64,000 nt of DNA. Origin: Chelydra serpentina (lineage: Eukaryota > Chordata > Testudines > Chelydridae). Position 1 is the first letter of the stretch. The number at the start of each line of letters is the position of its first letter. Location: the NCBI GenBank assembly GCA_037349315.1, contig JBAIAC010000023.1:31286501-31350500 (forward strand), given 5' to 3'. Below are positions 37,582-48,683 of this stretch, piece by piece. Under the pieces are notes generated by a model, which saw only the letters and a list, made by a program, of their open reading frames with translations, did no database searches and was not told where the DNA came from. The translations under genes and the position numbers were made by a program.

Positions 37582-38644
37582 TTACGTCTCAAGGTAAATC
37601 CTAACGTTAAAGGTCTAGAAATCATATTCTCCATATTGGGTGGTAAGCACATTTTGCACATTTTCTAAGCACAATGCAAACTATGCAGTGTAACTGATAT
37701 CTGAGACAAACCTGTTAACCATCTTGCTTGCAATCAGGTGTAGGTGCTCAAACACTGTCTTTTACAAAGTTTAACGGAAGTATATATTAAAATATATGCT
37801 TATTCCATACTTCCATTGCTAAGGAATGGAGGTTTCACAGTGATGTCCTGCTGCAAAGCTTAACAAACATCCATCTAATCAGTATAAAAACTAGGAATCT
37901 GCAACAATTGCAGACTGCAATTTCACTGTAACCCCTTTTTGAGTTGCAAAACAAATAATCACAATCATAGCATATCAGGGCTCATATAAATTGTTTCACT
38001 TTGAATCTACAACTGTAAATGATCATTTTAAGAATGACTCTATTTCACACTATTGATATTTTCAGACGTGTGCATTAGGTTGTGTAATGTGTTGAATATT
38101 TGTGTTGGGTTTTTGCTACAGGTGAATGGATGTTGCCATCTACTGTTCAAAATATATATGATGGATCAGCCAAGACACATACAGTATATCTAGGACAAAC
38201 TTGCTTTGTAGCACTGATTTTAAAAGTGAAAACAAAGACTTAAAAAGTTATAGGAAAGAAACTCATTAAATAGAAATCTGCATAACTGTCCAGGAGAATG
38301 GTTCAAAAGGGAGAAGAAAAATATAGTTCTGCTTCTAAACCATTATTATATTAGGGGCTGATACAACTAGGAGCTGAATGTCCATGGTTGCTTTTTTTGT
38401 GCACATAAAACTGGGTACTCTTAATTACCATTGACTTCAAAAGCTGAAACCCCACTGAAGCAGTTAATTTTTAGATAACGTGTCCTGATCCTGAACTTAT
38501 TATGTTTTGTTAGCAGCAAACAGTGATCCCATAGGAAACAATACATCCCTGTGCTGCCTGTGCAAAGCTTACACACTACTGAAGTCTCACAAACATGCAT
38601 AGACCTTTTTAGTACTCTGTACAGGGATGAATTTCACCCAGAGA

Positions 38645-38890
38645 GGCAACTTGGTCTAGTGGCCTGGGCAATAGGAACTCCTGAGTTTTAATACTCGCTC
38701 TGGGACTGACTTATGTGGCATCAGGAGTCTATGAATTCTCTGGGGACAACATCCAGGCCCCAATGAATTCAATAGGAGTTTTGTGTTGAATTCAATGGAG
38801 CCAGGATTTCACTGAGTTTCAGTTTTCCCTCAGTAGAGCAAGAACAATACTTATGTTTGCAGAGCACTTTGAAGACCGAAGTTGCTAGGT
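38645..38890 (+). mobile_element. MIR SINE interrupted by a MITE
   Basis: The 5' MIR part is at 38645-38740 (aacttggtctagtggcctgg...actcctgagtttt). The 3' part at 38813-38890 begins tgagtttcagttttccctc. Between them, 38747-38813 is a copy of the palindromic MITE (ccaggccccaatgaattcaa...gagccaggatttcact). The MITE is therefore younger than the MIR. Confidence 0.7.
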
Positions 38891-39794
38891 TTTATACAGA
38901 TACAATAGTATTTTTATTTTATTTTACTTAATTTCAATTGGCTAGAGTAAAAGCATTTAAGTCATTTCATTACTTTTTGTTACAAATTCATATTTTTCCA
39001 AATAACACCTAAACAGTAAATCCGGGATTAATGAAAGACAATGTAATTAGGTAATTCAAGGCCCAAAACAGAACAAACAAAAAACCCAGCAATCCACAGA
39101 AAAAAAGATTAATGTGAACTGAGAGAACCTGCACAACTCATAGCATAATGGACCTACTGGGACCAGAGAATTCTTGAGACTTTGAATGACATCCATCCCT
39201 CTGGCTTCAATTTCCTGAATCAAGCATGTTATCTTGAAAATGCAGATCTTTGCAAAGCAAAAAGGGATATATAAATATGAAAAGCCAGTATGTGTTTCAG
39301 TTCCTATTTTTATTAATTATGCAGATTTGATTGAATCACATTTTACATATAAAGATTATTTCCAAAAATTAATACAATGGTTAAGAAAGCTACCTCTCTC
39401 CCACTGCTGATTCATATCTGTATATATGACATCACACCTACATTGTAAAAATTTCCATATACCCTTAGTCTATGAACAGGACTAGGTTAAGTTCTATTAA
39501 TGTTTAGCCAGATTCATCAGTAGTTAAACAATCTTTAAATAAAACAATTATTCATTCTTTCATAACTATTATTCCTCAACAGGACACTTTTTTGTTTGTT
39601 TCACAAGTAACGTCAAGCTGTTTTGTTAGACTTAATATTGTAGTTCAGTTTAAACTCTACCTTCATTTTCTTACACAACCACATAAATATTAGTTTTTTT
39701 AAAAATATATATTTTATTGGAATTTTATTTTACTATAAAAATAAATATTAATAAGAAGCCCTTATATAGTATTTTTAAAGCATAGATCTCACTG

Positions 39795-40073
39795 TTAGGC
39801 AAGGTCTACACAAAAAGTTGTACCAGTTTACCTACTAAAGGTGTGATTTTATACCGATTTTTAACTGGTACAACTTTATGTGTGGACACCACTTTTATAT
39901 GAGTTGAACCTGGCTTATATTGGTTTAGCTTGTGTCAGTAAATTTACAGGCAAACTAAACCAATATAGCTAATTTTAAACTAACAGGAGAGTTCACACAT
40001 GCACACACACAAGTTGCAGTTTACTTGAATTTTAGCTAAACCTGTGCAGCTTCTGCATATAGATAAACCCTTA
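39795..40073. mobile_element. Palindromic non-autonomous DNA transposon
   Basis: The left end ttaggcaaggtctacac...gttgtaccagttta matches in inverted form the right end taaacctgtgcagcttctgc...agataaaccctta. The interior contains further inverted copies (ttttaactggtacaacttta, gtgtggacaccac). No coding capacity. Confidence 0.65.
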
Positions 40074-40084
40074 GATGGTTATGC

Positions 40085-40225
40085 ATTATTATTAATAGTT
40101 TACTGATAGGGGAACTGAGATTATGAGACTTGACTGAAGTCACATAAAGTCAGTGGCAGACCCACGCATAGAACATAGGTCCCGTCTCCAGCCCAGTGTT
40201 CTATCCACTGAACCACAGACAAAAC
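40085..40225 (-). mobile_element. MIR SINE
   Basis: Reverse MIR: ataggggaactgagattatg, then agtcacataaagtcagtggc, then a cagtgttctatccactgaac head. Confidence 0.75.
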
Positions 40226-43017
40226 CAAAATATATTGCAAAACATGCAGCCAAAAGAGCATATTAAAAATAGAGGGGTAAATGTGCATACTTTTGTGTCT
40301 CAAACTAAACAGCACATATAAATTCTTCAGGGCCATCAAGATTCATTTTGTTATAGCATTTTCAGGTCTTCTACAGTCTGAGACATTCCTGCTGTTTTTA
40401 CTGTCCTTTCTATATTATTGCATTGTTATTCCTCTTACCCGATGCACTTCAGCAAATTTACCATTTTTATGCAGGCCAGCTGAGGGGCTGCTTCTAAGAA
40501 ATTAACTGGATTCATGTTTTTACCAGACCCAACAACGCCTCTGGGCAGTGTCTCCTCCAAACTCCCCTCTTTCTACCATTCCCCCCATACTAACCTATTT
40601 AAATAGTAAATTCAATTTTTTTTTAATTGAAAATAAAGGCCCAGTTTGTGCTTGCATGTGACAAACCCACAGAGGGAAAGAAATGCGATGGGGTGCCTAT
40701 CACAGAGTTTTTTCCAAATTCTTTTACTGAGAACTGATGTCTCAATGCCTCAAAACTTCTGCGGCCCGTTCAAGAACCACACAGCTCTTGGGGGATATAT
40801 AGGAGGAGAGGGCCATCTGTGCAGCACTCTGCACTTACAAACTCTCTGATCCCTTTCCTCCTCCAGATCCTTGGCAGCAGCACTGCCACTTCCACTATCC
40901 TGAAAGAGGAAAGGGGTGTCTTGCCACATAGAAGGTCTCTCAAGGAAATTTAACAGCCCCAGGCTGTTCTTTCTTACAGATGCTCCACAGGGCCAGTGGA
41001 GCGATGGGGAACATTTCCCATAGTCTGCCCTCTAGCCACAGCATCTCCCTGCCACTATGGAGAACGCGCCATGGTAAAAAGAGACAATACCAAAGGCAGC
41101 TACCCATCTGCCTGAAGTGGAACCTCCATGCATAAATCACCAGGCACAGTGGGGCCATGTTTTAAAATTAAATCTTAACATGATGCAAACCTTATGAAAG
41201 CAACTTCATAACCTTATTGTATGTAAATCCTTTTCCCCTCCTTGAGTGATGTTCTCTCTCCTTGTATCACATCATGTCATACCTATCCTAGATTATGAGG
41301 TCCTCAAAGCAGGGATCATGTCTTTATTCTTTTTACACACAGCAAGTGTACATATGGCACTGTACACAAGTGTTAAATAAGTCATAAAATAAGTTATGCT
41401 TTAAAAAAAGAATTTAAAACTTGAAACATGTAATGAAGCAAGGGATGACACCATTACAGACCTGCTTCCCCAAGCTGCTCACTCTCACAGGGGCTACTGC
41501 TTGGTACCAGTTGAATTTCATCAAGGGGAGCACTATCAAGTGTGATTTCCTTCACTTTCCGTGGTGGCTGCCACTTACAAATAGTTTTAAGCTCTTAAGA
41601 GGAAAACTTGCTGAGAGCTTCAGTTATTTTGATTCCTGAAAAGCCACAGCAGTGCTCTTTCGAACCATTTCTGTGGTAAAGCACTAGTGCCGCTGGGAAG
41701 GCAGCATAACCGCAATAGCTGAATCTTCCCCCTGATTATTTTTTTGTAGAATCATCAGTAGTAAGGCCCCAAGGCAGCCATCTCACACAAAACTTTGCTT
41801 GCTGCTGTACAAACCAATAGAGGTAAAATTGGAGTCATAGTCCCCAGTTTCATAAAGACCGAAGTTCCCTGAAATTTGTAAATAATTTGTAAATTCCATT
41901 AAAATGAGGTACACAAGGAATAGATTTGCCCCAGTGCTATTTTCACATGCTGGACTGAAGATCTGGAAAACCAAATTAAATATAGTAAGAGTAGGAGCCT
42001 AAGAATTTAAAAAAAAAAGTGGATAACTAACTATGTAAAATTTCCAATATTATTTAATATTGTTGAAACCAGAATGTTATCCTCTTCCCTTCTGTGCTCT
42101 GCAAGGCTCCTTTCTTTCCCTTGCTGTTCAGAATGCCACAGAAGATCCTGGGGTGGTGGATGGTGGTATCAATATGCAGACACACAATTCTAGATCTTTT
42201 TACTGGTCTATATGGACCAGCTCTTAGCTATTAAACTGTCTAGCCAACATATTTATGTTGGTGAGACTGCTGACAAACTCAAACCAAGTACAACAGGTGA
42301 CTTTCAGAGCCAAGTGGGAGTATTTTCAGGGATTTTGAGAGTACCCAGTTATTCAGGGAGCACACCCCTGCTGGCCAGACAGATGCAGCACCTGGGGAAA
42401 GGGAGAAAAGGAATATTCAAGGTTGGTCTCTTGACTGCTCTCTAGAGATGCTGCAAAAGTAGTAGACTCCAGCATGTGTTTGAGGCTCACTCATTTCTCT
42501 TATACAAAGATCTCACCACATTCACTGCCACTGCCATCCCCAGGCTAGCCAACAGCAATGCACACACACAGCTTTCCATGCAACTGATCTGGAAGCTGCG
42601 ATCATTGCAGCACATGGCTGATTTCACTCCTTTGCATAGGAATTACATCTACCTCTGCAAGCTACGACTAACAACATAAAGCCTACCATCACCTAGGCCC
42701 CAAGTACTTGAACAATCATTTCTTGCCCTATTCACTTTCATTTATAAAACATCCAGCCCAACCAGTAAATCAACCCAAGGGTTGATTCTTAGGCATTAGA
42801 TCCTGGCCAGACTGGGACTTCCAGTCAAGTATATTTAATTGTGGACTTTTTTCTCCAATTTCACCTTAGATGGTCCTAGGGCATTTGGCAGAATCCACTT
42901 CTTTCCATCCAGTTTTGCATTTTGGCACTTGCCATCTTCCTTTCCCCTACCTTAACCAATGGCACATCTAGAGGTAATTATTTCATCTAGTCCTAAATTT
43001 GTTTGACAAAAAGGCAT
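40226..43017. other. Intergenic, no gene seen
   Basis: Mixed-composition DNA with an L3/CR1 tail fragment at 41285-41395. No supported gene. Confidence 0.45.
41285..41395 (+). mobile_element. L3/CR1-type LINE 3' fragment
   Basis: Diverged copy of the same 3' end type as 22050-22160: gattatgaggtcctcaaagc, agggatcatgtctttattct, then a gcactgtacacaagtg segment. Confidence 0.55.
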
Positions 43018-43197
43018 GGGGGGAGGGATAGCTCAGTGGTTTGAGCATTGGACTCCTAAACCCAGGATTGAGAGTTCAATCCTTGAGGGGGCCATTTAGG
43101 GATCTGGGGCAAAAATTGGGGATTGGTCCTGCTTTGAGCAGGGGGTTGGACTAGATGAACTCCTAAGGTCCCTTCCAACCCTGATATTCTATGATTT
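43018..43197 (+). mobile_element. Cry-type turtle SINE (tRNA head, CR1-like tail)
   Basis: Full-length tRNA-derived SINE. The head carries a pol III A box (tagctcagtgg, 43029-43039) and B box (agttcaatcc, 43073-43082). A tRNA-unrelated body follows, then a 3' tail ggactagatgaactcctaag with ccttccaaccctgatattct, the shared 3' end of CR1-like LINEs. This SINE type is characteristic of cryptodiran turtles and is the strongest taxonomic marker in the window. It is not a functional tRNA gene. Confidence 0.92.
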
Positions 43198-43973
43198 TTA
43201 AACATAAGACTGAACAGCTGTACCTTGAACTTTTAACTTATAAGAGAATTGAAAGGAGAAAAAAGAAGAGTGAGGGTTTTTTTGCAGAGGGGAGTCCAAC
43301 TATTTAGAGACATGGCAGAGAGACATGTTTAGTTTCTAGGAAAGCATCTTATAGCAATGAACATCGTCAAGCAAGGACTGACACTTGTGTATTTTCAGGT
43401 AGGAACCCCATTCAATTCTATTTAATTGCTGTCAAAGGAAAGGTGAGGGAGGGAGAGCCTTGAAGGACAGAATGGTAGGAACCCTTACTTGAAAATATTT
43501 TACTTTAGGATGTTTTGTTGTGTGAAGTAATCTTGCCTTCTCTTTGGTTAGCAGCAAGTCCCAAAAGCAATATTTGATAGATGTTAAACTAAAGTTATAG
43601 ATGAGAAAACAAAAAAGATGATATTCCAAACTTATCAAGTAAAAATGAGTAAAGCGGTTACTTTGAACTAAGAAATTGGACCACAAGACAATGGTAAAGG
43701 GTTGTAGAGCTTTATATTTTTAGTAAGAACAAATTCATTAGAAGTGTTATACATAACCTCTATCAAAACACGAACATGTGTTTTCTTTTACTAATGCACA
43801 AGACATACACACAGCTTTCTTACTTTTCCTTTGGCAATGGAGCATGCATTTCCCCCACTCACTCCACTCTGCCTTATTCTACCCCCATTTTACATGTAAA
43901 GAAAGAAAACAGCCACTAGGTGGTGCTGGTCAAACATCAATTAAGTTACTAAACTGCAACTATACCATGCAGT
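43198..43973. other. Intergenic, no gene seen
   Basis: AT-rich. No supported feature. Confidence 0.45.
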
Positions 43974-44132
43974 TAGGCCTAGTCTACACTTAAAATGTAG
44001 GTTGAGATAGCTATTCACTTAGGGAGGTGGCGTTCTCACACAAAAAGAAAAACCCCTTCCGTCAGCGTAGGCTGCATATACACTTTGGGGTTATGCCAGC
44101 ACAGTATAGCCCCATAGTGTAAACATGGCCTA
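43974..44132. mobile_element. Non-autonomous DNA transposon, internally deleted
   Basis: Inverted ends ggcctagtctacact and agtgtaaacatggcc, flanked by TA on both sides. An internal segment (cccttccgtcagcgtaggct) is typical of turtle DNA elements whose ends read GGCCTAGTCTACACT. No coding capacity. Confidence 0.6.
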
Positions 44133-44167
44133 AGATACGCATATTCATCCAAAATATGATCTTAAAA

Positions 44168-44425
44168 CTTTAGTTGACCTGGTTATATCACTCATATGGG
44201 TGTGAAAAATTCACAGCCCTGAGATATGTAGTTAATCCAATCTAAGGCCCGGTACAGACACCAGGAGGCTGACAAGAATTTTTCCTTTGACACAGCTACC
44301 CCCTCTTGAGGGGATGGGTTTACTAGTGACAGCAAAACTCCTTCGGTCACTGTAGTGTCTACAGTACAGAAGTACAGCTGCCATGCTGCTTCCAGCGAGG
44401 ACGTAGCCTGGGTTTTGCTTAGGCA
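44168..44425. mobile_element. Fragment of a related DNA transposon
   Basis: Contains gggtgtgaaaaattcacagc, a gtacagacaccagg block and an agctgccatgctgc block. These match, in order, the interior of the same broad family as the element at 43974, but the ends are decayed. Confidence 0.45.
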
Positions 44426-45124
44426 GGGTCTGTACAAAGAGGTAAATTAGACACGCCTGAACACTTTCTCCTACACACTTATCACGCCTCCCATTGCACA
44501 ACCCAGGACATTATTTGCAGACAGTTTTCCTTTGTGCTTGTATAGACAGGATTGTTGTGTTTCTCCCACAATTAGCCTCCATGGCCAAGTATTATTTTAT
44601 CAACTGCAATTGTTTAATAGCATGGTAACAGCAATCTGATAGATTAATAATTTAGATTGCTTCATAATTAAATCAGTGTTTTAATATCACAAGCCTCAGT
44701 CTGAGTATCACTCTGTGTATGAGTTGCAGCACTTAAAAATTAAAAATCTACACAGCAAGATTGATGGGCAAGTGAACTGAAATCAACTCTCGGTCTGACT
44801 TTTTTATTCCTGGACAAAAAGAGGCTTCTCCTCTAAGAGAGGCTGAACATTCAAGGCCCCAGAATCCCTACTTTTGCTTTTACCTGCAGATCTCCTGTTG
44901 GGTCCAGCAAGTCCACAGATAATGAAATTGGGTCTCTGTGAACCTCCCTTCTCCCAACAACCTCTTTACCATGCTTTGACCCTGCTATTCACCAAACTCC
45001 CTCAAACACACACACAGCCAACCTGTGACCCTTCTTGCCATACTCACACACTACCAAGCCTGAAGAGTCAAAGAGCACAGCCCTGTGTTCCTGGCGGGGA
45101 GGGGGCCAGAAGGAGAAGAGTAAC

Positions 45125-46185
45125 TGATCATGGGTGTTTGGGGGGCCACAGAGCAGGACCCTGTGCACGTGTTGGGGTCCCAGAGCAGGGCCCTGGTCAT
45201 GGAGCAGGGTCCCAGGGGACATTTGGGGGGGGGGTCAGAGAGTAGGGCCCCCAACTTGTTTGGGGGGGTCTCACAGAGCAGGGTGGGGCAGGCATCACAG
45301 AGTGGGGTCCCGGCAAGTATTTGGTGGGGCCGGGGTCACAGAGCAAGGCCCCGGGCACAAGTGTCGGGGGGAGGGGGTCACGGAGCGGGGCCCCAAGAGT
45401 GAGTGTCAGGTGGAGGGGGCCCCGAGAGTGAGTGTTGGGGGGGAGGGGGTCACAGAGCGAGGCCCCGAGAGTGAGTGTCGGGGGGCGGAGGAGGGAGTCA
45501 CGGAGCGGGGCCCCGGGCACGAGCGTTGGGGAGGAGGGGCTCACGGAGCGGGGCCCCAGGCACGAGTTTCGGGGGGGGGGGGGGGGAGGAGAGAGTCGCG
45601 GGGCCCCGGGCACGAGTTTCGGGGGGGGTGTCACGGAGCGGGGCCCCGGGCACGAGTTTCGGGGGGGGAGGGGGGTCACGGAGCGGGGCCCCGGGCGCGA
45701 GTTTCGGGGGGGGCAGGGGGGGTCACGGAGCGGGGCCCCGGGCGCGAGTTTCGGGGGGGCAGGGGGGGTCACGGAGCGGGGCCCCGGGCGCGAGTTTCGG
45801 GGGGGCAGGGGGGGTCACGGAGCGGGGCCCCGGGCGCGAGTTTCGGGGGGGGGGGTCACGGAGCGGGGCCCCGGGCGCGAGGAGGGGGGGGGGTCACGGA
45901 GCGGGGCCCCGGGCGCGAGGAGGGGGGGGGGTCACGGAGCGGGGCCCCGGGCGCGAGTTTCGGAGGGGGGAGGGGGGGTCACGGAGCGGAGCCCCGGGCA
46001 CGAGTTTCGGGGGGGGAGGGGGGTCACGGAGCGGGGCCCCGGGCGCGAGTTTCGGAGGGGGGAGGGGGGGTCACGGAGCGGAGCCCCGGGCACGAGTTTC
46101 GGGGGGGGGAGGGGGGTCACGGAGCGGGGCCCCGGGCACGAGTTTCGGGGGGGGGAGGGGGTCATGGAGCGGGGCCCCGGGGTAA
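45125..46185. repeat. GC-rich minisatellite (about 46-bp unit) downstream of TERC
   Basis: About two dozen tandem units built as GGTCACGGAGCGGGGCCCCG, then GGCGCGAGTTTCGG, then a G run with optional CA. Period is 46 bp in the clean part (unit starts near 45726, 45772 and 45818); shorter units of about 37-41 bp lack part of GTTTCGG or of the G run. The array is most uniform at 45640-46185 and decays gradually towards 45125. The plus strand is G-rich with many runs of 5-9 G. It produces three long but meaningless open frames of up to 418 codons. Confidence 0.95.
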
Positions 46186-46380
46186 CAGAGCGGGGTGCTC
46201 AGGAAACCGCTCGCCCGCCCACCGTTGGCCGAGGGCCCCAGCAGCACAGCGGGTCCGTCTCCTCAAGGCGGACGGAGCCCGGCGCAGATTCGCGCGGCCC
46301 CCTCGGGAACGCGGCCAAGCGGCGGCGGCTGCAGGGGACGGGCCACCCTCGGCACTGGGCGGGGCCCCGCCCCCGGCTCG

Positions 46381-46789
46381 GCGTGTCTGAGCGCAGCCCC
46401 GACCGCGGGCCCCACAGCTTAGGGGAGGGCGGTGGCGCAGGGGCTGCCGCTCACGTTTGCTCTCCCGGCCGACGGGCTCGGGACCCGCCCTTCCACCCCG
46501 GCCGCCCCCGAGGCTGACAGAGACGAACTCTTCGCGGCAGCAGTGGCGCGAGCCGGCTGACCGCGGCCTCACCGGGGCGGGGCGGCGGGGACTTCGCTGG
46601 CGGGCCCCACCACAGGCCCAGGTCGGCGTGGGAGGGGAGGGCCCCTCGCTGACGTTTTTTGGTTGGCGTCTCCGCCCGCTCCCCCCGTCCGCTGAAAGTC
46701 AGCGAGTAAAACAGCGGACGGCTGCAGCGGGGAGGGGTCACATTTCGCTTAGGGTTAGAAAGACTGAGCCCCCACCTGCCGCCGCAGCG
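46381..46789 (-). ncRNA. TERC: Telomerase RNA component (TERC)
   Basis: The minus strand carries all the vertebrate telomerase RNA landmarks in order. The template CTAACCCTAA is at 46758-46749. The P2b hairpin has arms CCGTCCGCTG/CAGCGGACGG at 46721-46685. The P3 pseudoknot strand CTCGCTGAC (46706-46698) pairs perfectly with GTCAGCGAG (46653-46645), which is preceded by an A6 run. CR4/CR5 spans about 46570-46502, with CCGCGAAGAG and a P6.1 stem (AGAG/CTCT). The H box AGAGCA is at 46463-46458. A 3' hairpin follows, then the ACA box at 46386-46384 followed by three bases, which sets the 3' end at 46381. The 5' end is placed about 31 nt from the TATA box and is approximate. The RNA is the template subunit of telomerase, stabilised by H/ACA proteins in the nucleus and Cajal bodies. 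Its length of about 409 nt is slightly shorter than human (451). Position beside ACTRT3 agrees with the mammalian locus. Confidence 0.96.
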
Positions 46790-46935
46790 GTCGGACCCGC
46801 CTGGCCGCGGGTCTTATATACCTTCCACCGTCCCGCCCTCCCGCGCATGGATTGGCTAGCGGGAGTCTCCTCTATTCCCATTGGCTCGGCGGGGCACGGA
46901 TGGGGAATGGTGTCACTAGCGGGAGATTGGAAATG
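46790..46935 (-). promoter_or_regulatory. TERC: TERC promoter (TATA, GC box, three CCAAT boxes)
   Basis: On the minus strand upstream of the RNA: TATATAA at 46820-46814, a GC box GGGCGGGAC at 46838-46830, and CCAAT at 46855-46851, 46884-46880 and 46930-46926. A TATA box plus proximal CCAAT and GC boxes is the known pol II architecture of vertebrate TERC promoters. A further GC-rich GGGCGGAGTCA motif lies just upstream (about 46938-46948). Confidence 0.88.
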
Positions 46936-47637
46936 CCTGACTCCGCCCACAAGCAAAAAACGTGGCCTAAGAGTCTCTTTTCTTTCGAGCCCGCCCCAGT
47001 TCTAGCAGAGGCACAAAAGTCACATGGCCAGGAAACCTGTTCTGTTCTCCCCGCAATTGCCCCCACAAAACCCACACACTCCAATGGCACCACATCCCTA
47101 TGGCCAGAGAGGCTAGTGTCTCTTCAACATAGGCATCAAATCCACATGGCCAGAGTTCTCTCCTCTACCCTATTCTAGGGAGAACTTTCCCTAATGAGGC
47201 AGGCCTTTAGTCTGGCCTTACTTCCACACAAAGGAAAACAAAGTGGATCTCTATTTTGTGGTCATACCTCAAAAGAGAGGAGTTTCTGTTCTGTTAATAT
47301 CTCTCTTCCAACTAGGTCTCACTAGAAAAATAATCTACTAAATATGTGCATAATAACATTGCAACGGCATGTGTCCCTCAGTTATTTCCTGCTCGATATT
47401 ACATTTTAGTAACGGAAATGTCTGTTAGAAAGTGTGAGGATATTACACTTATACATACGTTCAGTAATAATGGGATAAGATTTCAAAAGCCGTGTTGTAA
47501 AATTGTCACTTTCATCTACTTCACTTGTTTTCTGCACTGTTTTGTCCTTGTGTAAGGAACTCTCACTAGAAATCCAAAACATTTTATATATATTCATAAA
47601 GATATATTCTAGAACAAGCACACCCAGAGTCATGATT
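46936..47637. other. Spacer between TERC promoter and ACTRT3 3' end
   Basis: No gene is seen. TERC and ACTRT3 are in tandem on the minus strand; the ACTRT3 stop codon is only about 975 bp upstream of the TERC start. ACTRT3 3' UTR and upstream TERC elements must share this interval. Confidence 0.55.
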
Positions 47638-47643
47638 TTTATT
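47638..47643 (-). promoter_or_regulatory. ACTRT3: Candidate ACTRT3 polyadenylation signal
   Basis: AATAAA on the minus strand, about 122 nt after the ACTRT3 stop codon. It is the nearest canonical signal. Confidence 0.5.
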
Positions 47644-47764
47644 AGTCTTTCACCAAACAAATACTACAGGCATAGGCCTCCTAGAGTTTTGGGGTTACTA
47701 TAATTTGAGGTTCTTTTCTTTCCCACAACACTTTCAGTTAGATTATTTTTAAAACAACTGGATT

Positions 47765-48683
47765 TCAGAAGCATTTTCTATGCACTATGTTAGGCCCAAT
47801 TTCCCTGTACTCAGCCATGGTAATCCACATTTGCTGGAAGGCAGAGAGGGAGGCGAGGATGGAGCCCCCCATCCAAACAGAGAGCTTCCTGTCAGGGGGA
47901 GCCATGATCTTCACCTCAGTGTCACTGGGGACCATGCGCATTAACTCTTTGGTCATGCGCTCAGCCAGGCCAGGGAAGAGGCTGGAACCACCAGACAGGA
48001 TTATGTTGGAGTAAAAGTTGGTCCTCAGGTCAATGTCACACTTCATGATGGTATTGAAGCAGAGCTTGTCAATCCCTGGGGCCTCCATGCCAATATTAGA
48101 TGGGCAGAAAAGGGTCTCAGGGCAGCGGAACCTTTGATTCTGGACTTTAATAACCTGCCCATCAGGCAGCCTGTAAGATTTCTCTACTTCACTTGGTTTC
48201 TTAGCCATCTCCTCCTCTGGATACAGACACACATAACACATGTTCTCCTTCATGTCTCGTACAATCTCCCTTTCAGCTGTACTGACCAGGGAAATACCGC
48301 TCTCTTTAAGGATTCTCATCAGGTAGTCTGTAAGGTCACGGCCAGCCAGGTCAAGCCGGAGAACGGCATGGGACAAGCAGTAGCCCTCAAAGATAGGTAC
48401 AGTGTGGGTAACGCCATCACCAGAGTCCATCACACAGCCCGTGGTAAGGCCTGACGCATAGAGTGCCAGTACGGCCTGGATGGCCACATAAAGGGCTGGT
48501 ACCTCAAAGCGCTCAAAGAGAATCTTTGTCATATGTTCTCGATTGACCAGTGGGTTGAGCGGTGCCTCGGTGAACAGGGCTGGCCGCTCACTTGCCTTCA
48601 TCTTCAGGTCATGCTCATAGACATTCTTCCACACAGCCTCCATGTCCGCCCAAGATGTGACAATCCCATGTTCCACTGGGTAC
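47765..48683 (-). CDS. ACTRT3: ACTRT3 (ARPM1) exon 2, actin-related protein T3
   Basis: Terminal coding exon of 919 bp, joined to exon 1 at 52962. The acceptor is ATGTAG/GTACCC, and the split codon AG|G restores the actin phrase [12 protein letters not shown]. The full protein is 373 aa, the length of actin. Actin-fold landmarks are kept: His73, the second phosphate loop [11 protein letters not shown], adenine-pocket [26 protein letters not shown], and the C-terminus IVHRKCF. Features specific to ACTRT3 rather than conventional actin are [22 protein letters not shown] and [12 protein letters not shown]. In mammals ACTRT3 is a testis-enriched protein of the sperm perinuclear theca reported to bind profilin III. 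Human ACTRT3 also has two exons and sits beside TERC and MYNN. The frame is intact. Confidence 0.94.

Larger units (their letters stand above)
35487..39794. other. Intergenic, AT-rich, no gene seen
   Basis: No protein or RNA gene is recognised. The recognisable content is the MIR and MITE pieces listed separately (36700-36890, 37515-37581, 38645-38890). Confidence 0.5.

Noticed and set aside
43018..43100. Possible tRNA gene
   Set aside because: A and B boxes are present, but the acceptor and anticodon stems do not form and a SINE body with CR1-like tail follows.
45370..46185. CRISPR-like array
   Set aside because: The units are contiguous head-to-tail with no unique spacers, and the genome is vertebrate.
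45134..46390. 418-codon plus-strand open frame (and overlapping 361- and 236-codon frames)
   Set aside because: All three frames stay open because the GC-rich tandem unit lacks stop codons. They repeat low-complexity Gly/Arg/Pro units and run into the TERC gene on the opposite strand.
46749..46758. TTAGGGTTAG as an interstitial telomeric repeat
   Set aside because: It is a single 10-mer and is the reverse complement of the TERC template, set in pseudoknot context.
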